Origin: Adineta vaga
Taxonomy: Eukaryota; Rotifera
Reading direction: 5' to 3'
Assembly (NCBI GenBank): GCA_021613535.1
Contig: CP075497.1
Coordinates: 5,208,001 to 5,272,000 of the forward strand
DNA length: 64,000 nt
Part shown: in pieces, positions 14,208 to 34,290 of the stretch
How the letters are laid out: each line of letters begins with the position of its first letter
Position numbering within the stretch: position 1 is the stretch's first letter
The notes under the pieces: model-generated
The model's database searches: none
The model's input: the letters and a program-made list of their open reading frames with translations, nothing else
What the model was told of the DNA's origin: nothing
Program-made: the position numbers and the translations under genes

Positions 14208-15659
14208 TTATATTTTATAATTAGCTGTTCGATCACCACAAGGACAATGACATAAATCTAATCGAACACATTGACAGCAAAGTATCGAAAAAAATAAAAC
14301 GAGAAAAATAACAGCACCAACAATAATACCAATAATCATACCAGAATTTAAACTTGGTATTACAGTTGACGAATCTAGAATCCAGAAAAATAGATTTAAA
14401 AAAAATCAATTTGTTTTATATCAATTACCGAATGTTCGAGAATGAATAGTAGCATTCGATGAAATAGTTGAATATTCTACTGGATTCGTATCATTCACTG
14501 TCGATTCTGTTGAAGAAATAGGTATCCCCATAATACTCGATATTACAATTGTTTTCGGTTCTGCTGTATACGGAATAGTCGTTTCGATGAAATTGGTTAC
14601 CATATTTGTTCCTGATTCTGTTATGTCTGATATTATACTACTTTTTGTGGAATCCTCGATTGGAGAATTAGTTTCTTGAACGGAATCTATCGTTGATACA
14701 GTTTCTGTAGTGTACTGTTCTATCAATACAATACTTCTACTAGATTGAATTGTTGTAGAAATGAATGCTGTTTTATCTGTATATTCAGAGGTAATTTCAT
14801 CTGAAATCGTTGTTTCCATTTGTATACTTCTTGGTGCACATAAACTAATATTCATATTACAGTAAGAACTTTGTGTACAAGCACAGTCTTGATGAGGTAT
14901 AGTTGTATCAGGATAATACATATAATATACATAGTCTTGTGTTTCTATCAATGGATTTGTAGGATTAGATTGTACTATTGGTTTTAATGCATAAAGTTTT
15001 TTATCAAGAAATATTTCATAAGTTTCTTCAAGAAGTCCTTCTTGAATTAGAGTATCACCATTCAAACCAATAGTACATAAAACATTATGATTACTTGTAT
15101 ATTCATGACAACTTTCATAGTTGATTAACGAATGTTCATAACAAGCTTCTGCTGCTTCAGATGTTTGATTACATTCGATAGTTTTGTTTAATATTGGTAA
15201 TGATTTTGGTAATTGATTCACATTGGAAACTTCTTGATTAGCAGCTTCACATGTTTCTAAATTTAGATTACAATTATTCATGGCACATATACATAATGTC
15301 ATTCGTGCAGCATTTTCATAAAGCATTACATTACACGTCGCCGAACCTATATCTGATGTTTCTGAGAAGCCTACACAATTTCGGGTAGCAATTAATCGAT
15401 GAAAGACATTAGTAAACCACATGCCATTTTGAACAGTAACATTTTCTACTTCATTCATATCACTGTGTGGAATATAAACCCGAATAGCACAGAGTTGAAA
15501 ATCATCATATGGACTTTCTGTTGCATTTACATGACATCTTAATTGGCCCGTTGGTTCAATGATATCAAGTACTGGAACATTGAAAAATGAATGAGCATTT
15601 CGAGGAATAACGATTGTTATTGTCAAGTAAACGATAAAACAAGGACGCATGATGTTCAT
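14208..15659 (-). CDS. Secreted/type I membrane protein with two Ly6-like cysteine modules
   Basis: 465 residues, exons 15659-14429 and 14374-14208. A signal peptide is visible (hydrophobic stretch from about residue 8, before AHSFF). Two cysteine-rich modules follow, at about residues 40-135 and 160-275. They end CICAMNNCN and CACTQSSYCN, the C-x-C-x(4-5)-CN ending typical of Ly6/uPAR/CD59-type three-finger domains. A stalk of about 120 residues rich in Ser, Thr and Ile follows and is probably O-glycosylated. Exon 2 encodes one transmembrane helix (GMIIGIIVGAVIFLVLFF core) and a short tail with a cluster of cysteines (ILCCQC, CHCPCGD). The family is a structural inference from cysteine spacing; there is no kinase domain, so it is not itself a receptor kinase. 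Function unknown. Confidence 0.75.
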
Positions 15660-16419
15660 TCAAATGAAGTATATAAAATTGTTCTATGAATAAAATGCGA
15701 TTGAGTGCAAGAGAGAAAAAAGGTTCTGATTACTGTGATTAACTGTAGTCATATGTTACAACACATCACCAATGACATACATATTTCGTTTCTTATAATG
15801 AACACCCTCAGTAAAAAGACACTCGTTCGTTTTTCTTTTAAACTGAAGTATCAAATAAGTACAATGAATGAAAACACAAAAAAGCACGCAACATCATTTC
15901 TTGCATTATTGTAAAGAGGATAAAAGTTCCTTCGACTTCTTATGCAAAAGAAAACAGACTTATTGAATTGAAAAATTGAAAAAAAAAGCCATATACACTA
16001 GTTCATGATTCATCTTTTCAGACTTCTCCGCCATCGACACTATTTACATTCAATCTTTATTGATCATTTGCTCTGAGCAGTTTTTTTCTATAACGATTGA
16101 AAAGTCTATACTTTCACGTTTTTTTTCTAGGTTTTGTTTATTTATACAATCGAACACATTCCAGATGATAGACAACTGTTTTATTCTTCTAGCCTACAGA
16201 TGTAAGATTGGTCCTAGACAATCCAAGAGAAGAAATTCTATTAAATTATTGTTTCATTGAAAACTTTTTCTAATTGTAAATAGAACTTTTTTTTATGCAA
16301 TCACAAAATATTTTTATTACAGTAGAAATAATAATGATGTATACATATATATTCTTATAAGCAGACGAAAAAGATCTATCTTAGATAGTTAAAATGAAAA
16401 CATCGAAACAAATGCTTAT
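15660..16419. other. Intergenic, Ly6-like gene to KAP3
   Basis: About 760 nt with no convincing exon. TTTATT at 16313-16318 is a minus-strand AATAAA roughly 100 nt beyond the KAP3 stop. Confidence 0.45.
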
Positions 16420-24937
<8,518 letters not shown>

Positions 24938-25300
24938 ATTTGAAGAATTTATCTAGAGAAAAGTATAAGAAATTATAGATTGTGACAGATTTGTTATGAT
25001 AGAATTAACATCATGCTTTTTTCTTTCAATTAAAAGAATGTAAGTTCATTGGTTGTCAAGTTCATACCATGTTGCTACGAAGTTGTCCTCTTTCTATGGA
25101 ACACAAAAAAACTTGATCTGTTCTTGACAAGAATAACTTCTCTTATTACAAAATAATTTAAAATTTCTATAAACTCCAATGAAAATTAATTATTTTCTTC
25201 GATAGAGGTATTACTATAGACATGTAACCAATAATGGCTGTTTGAAAAATTGATTACACTACGGATTATACTAAGGATTCATCATCTATCTAATTTAAAA
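24938..25300. promoter_or_regulatory. Bidirectional spacer between KAP3 and BBS4
   Basis: 363 bp separate the two start codons of divergently transcribed ciliary genes. A CCAAT motif is present on each strand (ATTGG near 25049, CCAAT near 25227). A minus-strand acceptor (CTAG at about 24953) suggests a 5' UTR intron in KAP3. I found no good match to the RFX X-box palindrome by eye. Confidence 0.4.
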
Positions 25301-26992
25301 ATGAGCATTACAACGACTGATGTTCCACCTTCCATTCTTAAACCATCGGCTGGTCCGATGGGTTCTTCAAAATGGCCAAATGACCTATCAACAATCGATA
25401 AGTATAATTGGTTATTACATGTAATGTACGGTCGAGGTGAATATGATCGTATTCAACAATTTATACGTATTCAATCTCAAAAAAGCTCTTATATGACCTA
25501 TGTTCAAGCACTTGTTCATCGACAGGAAGGACGTATTGTTGAGGCACTTGATCTATTTCAAAAAGCTGTTGTGGAAAATCCCACTTTAATCAATATAAAA
25601 CAAGTTGCAAAATCTCTAGCATTACTTGGTCGATATCATGTAGCTATTGATGCTTATAAAGAAGCTCTAACACGAACAACAAATGATTGGGAAGTCTTCC
25701 ATAATTTAGGTTTGTGTTACATGCAATTACGTGAATTTAACGAAGCAAAACAATATTTTTTACAAGCATTACAAATTTCGGAAATTCAAGAAGCATCCTA
25801 TCTTGCATTAGGTAAACTTTTATTATTAGAAGGTGAACGTGATGAAGCAGAAACTATTTTTGAACGAGGTGCTAGACGTAATCCTGAATCTCCAGCACTC
25901 TTTACAAATATTGGTCTACTAGCATTTGAAGTATGAATTTCTTCTCTGTTATAAATCTAAAAATGTTGCTTTCTGGTTTTTCTTTTGTTTTTTCTAGAGA
26001 GCTCATTATACCAAAGCATTTGAATGTTTTGGTACAGCATTAACATTTTGTCCAACATATATACCAGCAATTATGGCTGCATGTCAAGTTATTCAAAAAC
26101 ATGGTGATGCTGATGTTGCATTATCTAAATATCGTATTATCTATGGACGAAAACCTGAATGTGCTCAAGTATGGAATAATATTGGCATGTGTTTCTTTTC
26201 GAAGAAAAAGTTTGTTGCTGCTGTGAGCTGTTTAAAACGTGCAAATTATTTAGCACCATTTGAATTATATATACTTTATAATTTGGCACTTGTACATTTA
26301 TATTTACAACAGAATGCATCAGCAGCAATATTTCTTCAATCAGCTATTCGAATCAATCGAAAACATGCACCAAGTTATGCTTTATTAGGTAAGTTCAATC
26401 AAAAAAAGATGATTGAATTATATATACATATATATATATATATATAGGTGTAACATTATCTAAACTCAATGATCCAGACAATGCTGAACGGGCATATGCA
26501 TATTCCCTTAAACTTGATCCAACAGATCCAATGGCATTACTCAATCATGCGATCTTTCAAGCAAATACAGGTGTATCTCCAGCGAAAATCAATATTACTA
26601 TGCAACAATTTCATCGTTATTATGCAGAACGAGCAGCATCAATAAATCCACGTGAATTAGATACATCTATGCTAGATGTTGCAACAAAATTAGGTTTTCC
26701 AGCACCACCTCCAGCGCCACCCAGAGCTTCTTCGCCACAACCTCCATCGACTATGCCATTATTTCAACCACCACCTGCATTCCCATTGTCAACCACGTCT
26801 GCTCAATCGACAGACAATAATTTACTACCATCAGCACCAGCATCATCATCATCTTTGTTCTCCCCAAGTGATTCAAGAGATGAAGATTTATCCAAAAAAT
26901 CATCTCAAGAATTACCTACCGTTAAAACGAAAATCTATGACGATAATCGTCATAAACAACGACGCATGAAACAAGACACTGAAGCCACGTAA
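25301..26992 (+). CDS. BBS4: Bardet-Biedl syndrome 4 protein (BBSome subunit)
   Basis: 521 residues, close to the human length. Exons 25301-25930, 25998-26388, 26448-26992. The N-terminus reads [16 protein letters not shown], a typical BBS4 opening. TPR repeats follow to about residue 420, for example [30 protein letters not shown] and [14 protein letters not shown]. The C-terminal 80 residues are Pro/Ser-rich and then basic. BBS4 is part of the BBSome coat, which moves membrane proteins in cilia. Intron 2 ends in a TA-repeat tract in place of a polypyrimidine tract. The start is the Met before [10 protein letters not shown]; an in-frame upstream extension has no coding character. Confidence 0.95.
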
Positions 26993-27213
26993 CCAAAACT
27001 AACGACAGTTTTTTTCGATTTTTCTTAAGCGTTTGTATCGTGTAAAATTTATTTATTTGTTTTTCTACAGCACATTTATTTCATTCCAATCATATTCTAC
27101 TTCGACATAATAAATTTGTTTACAACGAATGTATACTAGAGTAAAATTCTTTGAAAAAGCTCTAGTTTTAATTCTTAAATAAAATAAATCTTTACTTTTT
27201 ACAGATTTATTTG

Positions 27214-29801
27214 ATGTCATTTCGTGTTGAAACTACACCTAATCATTTTACTGATTATGAAATCTTTTCTTCTACTCGATTTCATCAACTTGGTCAACAA
27301 TTTCTTTCTCTGATCAATCCAAATCATGGAACGACATCAGCTGAAATTGTAACTGAAACTGAAACCAATGCTCGAAATATTATTCAGCAACCATCTGATC
27401 TTTGCCGAGCATATCATGAACAACCACCATACTACGTAACTAATCAAGATGTTCTTAAAGAAATTAAAGAAAATTTTCTTCCACACAAATCAATTTTTCC
27501 TTAACCACCATCAACGATTACTAATAAAGGTAATGATGAACAGATGACATCATCAATTGCTGATTGGCAAACAAATAAACAATCGAAAGATTCTTCTCAA
27601 AATCTTTCTTCACAAATTATAACAATTGTTCAATGTCGTTTGAAAGTAACTAGCGCGATGTCATCTTCATCACATCGACCTGGAAGACATGCTGTTCGTC
27701 TATTTATTGATTGTCAACAATATAAACAAATGGATGCATTTTTAGATATTGTCAATGAAGCACTTGATCTTGATCTTGATACGATCAAAACATTATGGGA
27801 TGTAAAATGTGAACAAGTAAGATAGTATTATTTCTAAAATTCCTAACAAAAAGAATCAATTCTATCTCAATTAGATTACTGATCCAATGGATTTACTTCG
27901 TCGTGGTCGTTTATATTTTGCATCTCGTGATGAAGATATGACGTTTGATGAATGTAATGTTACTGAGAATGATATTGCTTCTATTAATCGACTTGAAACC
28001 GTTCGTCATCAATTACGACAATTAGCACATTTTGTTGAGAAACCTTTATCAAATGAGAAAGCACGTACTCCATCACGACGAAGTACACCATTTAATGTGG
28101 ATGAACGTCGTGCATCATCAGTACATGGACAACAGATTAATGATTTTGATTTACAAATGTTTCCAGAAGTATTCTTACGTCATTATACAGTTGGAGATGT
28201 GTTAGGCGATGGACGGTTTTCTTCTGTTCATGAATGTCGAGATAAAGCAACAGGAATTCAATTAGCTTTGAAAATTATTGATAAAACAAGATGCCAAGGA
28301 TATGTTGTCAGTTGAAATCATGATTGGAACGTATTTCAAATCTGAAAAAGTTATCTTTTGTCTTTTAGGAATATCTAATTGAAAATGAATTAGCTATTTT
28401 ACGACGTGTCAAACATCCAAATATTATTAAACTTGTTGAAGAATTTCAAACAGATCTGAAATATTTTCTTGTCTTTGAATATGTATCAGTAAGTTTAATC
28501 ATAAATCTTCATTACAAATACACATTTTATACACATTGAAGAATGGTGATTTATTAACTGCTGTAACTACTATGAATAAATATAGTGAACATGATGTTGC
28601 TTTGATGTTAAGTCAAATCGCTGCTGCATTGAAACATCTTCACTCATTGGATATTGTTCATCGTGATGTTAAATTAGACAATGTTTTAGTATGAAAGAAT
28701 ATTGAACGATTAATGTGTTTATTGATATTTATTTGTTAATTTAGATGGCAAATCATCCTGATCAAAGCGTTACATTAAAATTAGCTGATTTTGGTTTAGC
28801 ATTTTGTTTAACAGATCAAAAATCCAAGGTTGCAGCAAATAGTGAAGAGAGTAGTCTATGTGGTACTCCAATGTATCTCGCACCAGAAGTGATTGATACT
28901 CGAGAGTAAGCCAAGGAAAAGGACGGTTCGATGGTGTAGTGGTTATCACGTCTGCTTCACACGCAGAAGGTCGCGAGTTCGAACCTCGCTCGAACCTTTT
29001 CTCTTTTTTTGCTTTTCTACGATGATGAAATCGATAGTAAACTACAATTTATAAGGAAAAAATCAATGAAAGAGAAAACTTCTATGAAAGAACAATCAAA
29101 ATGAGAATGTTTACTAAATTTCTTTCCTATCTCGAAAATGATGATGCATATATTGAATAATATTTATACAAACTCAATAAATTTCTCGAATCATATATCA
29201 TCTTGTATCTTTCTAGTTATCGAATTGAAAATGATATGTGGTCATTGGGTATTATCGCATTTACTCTTCTTAGTGGATTAGCACCATTCGATGGGTAAGT
29301 TAATAATCTAAAACTCGAATGAAATCTTGCGAAACGAACATATAATTCTAGTGATAATGATAATGAAATTCTATTCAATGTTACTAATCGTACTATTGAT
29401 TTCAATCTCTTACCGAAAATCTCCACGGAATGTCGAGAAGTTCTTACATTAATGCTTGAACGTGATCCAACGAAACGAATTAGTGCTAGTGAATTATTAC
29501 AACATCCATGGATTAAAGTTTGTTGATAATTTCACATAATAAATAGATTAAATAATTTTATTTTTAGCGAGAAATGCAAAAACGATTAGAACCTATCAGT
29601 GATGGATCATTAACACGACGTCGAAAGAAAGGTGCAACACAGCAGCAACCATTGCTTACGGTAAGATTCGATCGGATTCTTTCAAACGAAAAAAAACACG
29701 ATTTTCATCACTAATATTTTTAGTTTTCTTCGGTTGAACATCCTCATTCGATTCAAGCAACAAAAGCAGGTGGTCTTATGGGTGATATTGATGAACTATA
29801 A
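27214..29801 (+). CDS. DCLK: Doublecortin-like serine/threonine kinase
   Basis: 588 residues. Exons 27214-27435, 27544-27816, 27875-28303, 28369-28488, 28542-28688, 28745-28905, 29217-29294, 29352-29517, 29568-29660, 29724-29801. A single doublecortin-like domain lies at about residues 115-195, starting near RPGRHAVRLFID. The kinase domain is at about 265-525. It has the glycine loop GDGRFSSV, lysine in LALKIIDK, glutamate in LIENELAIL, HRDVKLDN, LADFGL and APEV, so catalytic residues look intact. The usual HRDIKPEN has Leu for Pro. Family members bind microtubules through DCX domains. An in-frame TAA at 27502 is removed if 27436-27543 (108 nt, GTAACT...AACAG) is spliced, which keeps frame; otherwise translation would start at 27544. 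A T-rich acceptor at about 27204 precedes the start, about 210 nt after BBS4. Confidence 0.88.
28925..28996 (+). tRNA. tRNA-Val (anticodon CAC)
   Basis: Complete cloverleaf of 72 nt. The acceptor stem GGTTCGA pairs with TCGAACC. The anticodon stem is TCTGC/GCAGA with loop TTCACAC. The TGGTGTAGTGG A-box and GTTCGAACC B-box are present, and no CCA is encoded. A T-rich run (TTTTCTCTTTTTTT) directly after it is a Pol III terminator. It lies in the same orientation inside the intron 28906-29216 of the kinase gene. Confidence 0.96.
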
Positions 29802-30085
29802 AAGAATCGAGCATTTTGTATTTCTTTTCTCATATAATTCAATCTCATCAATACATATAATATAATTTTTGTTTGAAGAACTCTTTCTCATTATACTTAG
29901 ATGTACTGATGTAACCAAATTTTGATATAATAATTCGTTGATATGTACGATGAATTTTTCTATATGAAATATATCTGAGTTGTTCATCGTAAAAAAGAGT
30001 TTTTAACTGTATTTCACTAGATGTACAAGCAATCACAAACAAGAGAAAGAAAAAAGACAGAATGTTTTTTCATAAAATACAGATA

Positions 30086-33000
30086 TCATTTTGTTGTCGG
30101 TGGTTGGGATTTATTGACAATGAGAACGGGATTGGAAAGTTTTACAGCCGGTGTAAGACATGTTGATGATGATGATGATAATGGTTTAATAATATTAATT
30201 TGTTTTGGTATAAGTGGTACTGTTTCAACGGCATTAGCTGATGAAATGGAATGTAGAGAATTTGTATCAGAATCATTCTTTGGTGATGTTATTAATTGAA
30301 TAGTAGATTGTGGTTGAGGTTCCGATAATGTTGATTTAGCAATTGAAAGACGAATAATACGAGTATTTGTATTTGTTGAAGATGAGATATCATTGTTTAT
30401 CTAAAGAAAAAGAATTTCTTCTCGAAGGAAAAGAATTTTGATTCTTTACTTACAGGTTGTGTTTCAATTTGTCCAGTACTTGTCGATTTAATTGTGGTTA
30501 TCTTTTTTAATTCTTTATTTTGTGAATCTCGAACAACGATTGTTTCACTATTTTCTCGTGTAAATGAATGCATATTTTGTGTTGTTACTGTTGATCCACC
30601 CATAATTGGTTTCAATTCAATGATTGGCGTGCAAAGAGCGTGTTGTTTTGATTCATTAGTATCGGAATAAGTTCGTATATAATTATCATAACGATTCGTT
30701 TGTGATGAACGTCGATGAGATCGTTCATTTGATTCGTTTAGTTTTCTTAATTCAATTACATTTATTGTCGATTGAATATTCGATAAAGATAAAGATGTTG
30801 TTGGTTTTGGAAGAATTAATGTTTGAGTTTTCAGTAAATTTGATTGAGACGAAGGAGAAACTGGTGTAGAAAATGATGTAGTAATCAAATTTCTCATCGC
30901 TAAATTTCAACAGAGACAGATAGTAATTTTTGATTGCAAATAGAATAACAAATTATCTTACATTTTGCATTTCTTATATTTGCATTATTTTGACGGATTA
31001 AATTATAAAAATTTAATATATCCGGTGATTTTGAAAGGATAACTGATTGAGTATTATTCAATGCATTTACTGATACAACACGAGCAATCGTTGATGATTT
31101 ACTTAATAGCATTTTGTCATTGTCGTTCAATGTACATTGCAACGGATCAATCATTTGTTGATATTTTTTCTTATATTCTTCCTTGGAATAATTCGGTGAA
31201 ACACAAAGACTTGGAAGCGAGGCATGCACACTAGTAATTAATGCAAGATCTAGCACACATTGTGTAACAGATATAACCGTATTACGTCCATATTGATGAA
31301 TGAGATCATTGAAAAATGTTGTCGAAATATTATGCAATGATGAAATATTTGATTGAGGAGTTTTATTTAAAATACTTGGAGTTGTTAGACGACGAGTTGG
31401 TGTTGCCGCTGGCGAAACATTAACAATGACAGGTAATGATGAACTAAATGAATCATTTGTTTTGAAAGAAAAAAAAATTTCATTTTAATTTACTTCATGG
31501 AATTATGAGTAGAGATGAGCGAACATTCAGGACATGAACATTTGATTAGCAGACGTTGTTGGGGATATCGTCGATCATGTATATGAACAATTAATGGACC
31601 CGATTCACTTAATGCTTTTAAAAACCACGATGAATTCATATTGGATATTGATGATGGTGGAGTTATAGAAGCAGTTTGTGATGATGTAGAAATTTGTATA
31701 TCGAAATCCTCAACGACAATATCAATTTTTGTCCAACTTACACGAAGACCACGTAATGCCTAATTAGAAAAAGAAACCAATTTGAAATACATATATATAT
31801 CTAAGTATTTCTTCGACAAACTTCTTCGATTTTTGTTAATATTTTAGTACGTTGTGCATGCCAATCAGCTGTTCCATAAATTGCTAATTGAACTTCGATA
31901 ATTTTATGTTCTCGAGAACGAATCTTCAATAAATACGTATCAGGATCATGTCCACCTAGAAATTAAAACAAACATTTTCTAAATATACACATATCCATCG
32001 GTTATCATACGTCCTAATGCCAGTGTTAATTTTGCTCGTGCTTTTTCCATTAGTGTTTGTGGTGTAGAAGAAACAGGTTGGAATTCAATCACAATTCGAC
32101 TATTGATAAGTTGTTGTGTCTCATCATCATGTTCAGATTTGAACACTGGTAAACGTTCACCAAATTGTTTTTCAATTTCTGCATCAGTTAATTGAACTGT
32201 AGAAGAAATTTGAGTTGAAGAACGTTTTTTTCGGATTGGCGTTTTCACTTTTTTTAATCGAGGTAATGATTCACTTTCTTCAATGTAAAATTTCTTTCGT
32301 TTTCGAATACGTTTTGGACGAGAAGAAACTAAAGAATTGGAATCTTCATTAGTTGAAGGTTGACGAAGTAGATGAATGTTTTGAACATAATTATCAAGAA
32401 CACCAGAACTATAAGACAAAGGTTTTCTTTAGAATTGATTCTTTTTTTTTAGAATTACATACAATTCTGATGTACCGAAACTCATTGCACCTATTGATGT
32501 CATCTAAATAAAACAATAGAACAAGATTTTAAAGATTTAATATCATAGAAAAATCATACATTGACTTCAACTGGTTCTTCTTTCGGTTCCATTAGTACCT
32601 AAAAATAATCGAAATATATAATCCATATGAAAATCAAATTGAATTTAGTGTACTTGTTCAGATTCGATAGGTTCATTTTTAATTAGAGATGATTCATTTG
32701 ATATAATTGATTCTAAAATGAAATTTATTACAATATTTCTAACAAAAAAAAGAAGATCTCTTTTTCTTTACCATTATTGATAGATGGCTGATTATTTAAA
32801 GTACAAAGATTCGAATTCGTAGTTTCGTTTTGTAAACAATCGAAGATAGTATTTGATGAAGTTTGACGATCATTTTCAAATGTAAAAATAAAATCACTTG
32901 ATTGTGGTAAATCTCGAATATTTCGTCGTTGTCTTTTATTCGCCAATTGCACGTTTAATTTAACAGGCGTCGTTGATTTCCGTTTTTTATTATCTAAAAG

Positions 33001-33463
33001 TTTTTTTTTTTAAAAACATCAAATATTAATAGAAAACCAATCCTATAAATTTACCTGGTGATTGAACAGTATTCTTATCACTTTTCACTTTCGGTGAGCA
33101 ATTAATCGATGGATCTGTTGTGAAAATCTCTTGTGAAGATGTTCGTATTAAACTTTGATCTTCCATTACTTTAGTCATTTGTTCAGGTGAATCAATAAGA
33201 AATTGTTGTGCAAATGATTTCATATCCATCTCATGATCTTCTTGTTCAATATGAAGATCAGTTTCTCTATCATTATTCATCGTTTGTTGTTGTTCAGTTA
33301 TTTTCGAATGAAATTCTTGAATATCATTCAAAGAATTGAATGCAGCAAAATATTCATTATCAATAAGATGACATTCATCTGATTTTGAGGATGTCCGATC
33401 TTGTTCATTTATTTGTTGAATAATTGAAGAAAATAATGATAAACGCGCTTTCTTTTTACCCAT
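30086..33463 (-). CDS. Unrecognised 936-residue basic, low-complexity protein (probably nuclear)
   Basis: Eleven exons: 33463-33055, 32993-32772, 32712-32654, 32598-32560, 32503-32463, 32408-32011, 31955-31822, 31759-31494, 31443-30962, 30899-30454, 30400-30086. I do not recognise a family. Visible features are an N-terminal MGKKKARL; acidic and Gln-rich segments; basic patches like nuclear localisation signals (RPKRIRKRKKF, KKVKTPIRKKR); a more ordered stretch from GHDPDTYLLKIRSREHKI to IVHIHDRRYPQQRLL; and then KCSCPECSL, a C-x-C-x2-C cluster. The last 300 residues are Ser/Thr/Pro/Asn-rich. KEEPVEV resembles a SUMO site. It converges tail-to-tail on the kinase gene with 284 nt between stops. 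The consistent splice phases across eleven exons make it a real gene. Confidence 0.78.
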
Positions 33464-34290
33464 TTGAATCGAGAAAAACACACACACACACAGAGATTTT
33501 CACAGAGTTTTCCTTCTACTTCTCCAAGGCAAGAAAATCGCGGCCAATCTACCCTCCGCAATAAACTGACCAAACAAAGCGATTGCTTGCCCAGTAGTGT
33601 TACAGTTAGCATCCATTGAAGACTAAACTTTCTTCAACGAAATCAATTGGTATATGAAGAAAAAAAAATTATTATCAAGAAAAGTTGATTTTTATTCTTC
33701 AGATGTCTCATAAGAGACAAAGAAAACGAATTTATTATATAAATCTCTCTTCGACTAGATGACACTAGTAGTTGATTAGAAAAAAAGAAAATTTTTTCGA
33801 AGTGTACATGAAGTGCAAATGAATAATGTTATTCTAACATGAAAGCAAACATATTAGTTCATGAATAACAGAATTCATATTCGATTAGAATCAATATAGA
33901 ATAATAATGACGATTTGTTTCGATAAGAACTGTGCTTTACACAACAATGATTTCCCTCGAGATAATTCAGTTTATTAGGATTATTTGCATCAATCTTTGA
34001 CTTGATTGATTTAATAAACATTTGATAAACACACAAAACAAGTAAATGTATGCCATATGATTAGAATTCTATATAAAAAAAAATTATTGCACTCTTGACA
34101 TTGTTCGATTATAAACATATATGAAAAATGGTATAATAATTTGATTTGATAGGAATGATTTCAGTGAAATTCGTTTTTTTTTCAACAGATTATTTTTGAG
34201 TAAATTATTTTTTAGAAAACACAGAAGAAAGAAAGAAACACGCACACACACACACACACACCACTGTAGAATCTATAATTATAAACAAAT
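33464..34290. other. Intergenic, includes CA repeat
   Basis: About 830 nt with no exon recognised. A (CA)n tract lies at about 34243-34261, just past the 3' end of the LRR gene. Confidence 0.45.

Noticed and set aside
24938-25300. RFX X-box between KAP3 and BBS4
   Set aside because: Searched by eye for the GTTGCC-AT-GGCAAC type palindrome; only partial half-sites seen.
27502-27504. In-frame stop in the kinase gene read as a nonsense mutation or stop-codon readthrough
   Set aside because: A GT-AG intron at 27436-27543 removes it and keeps frame, so no exotic decoding is needed.
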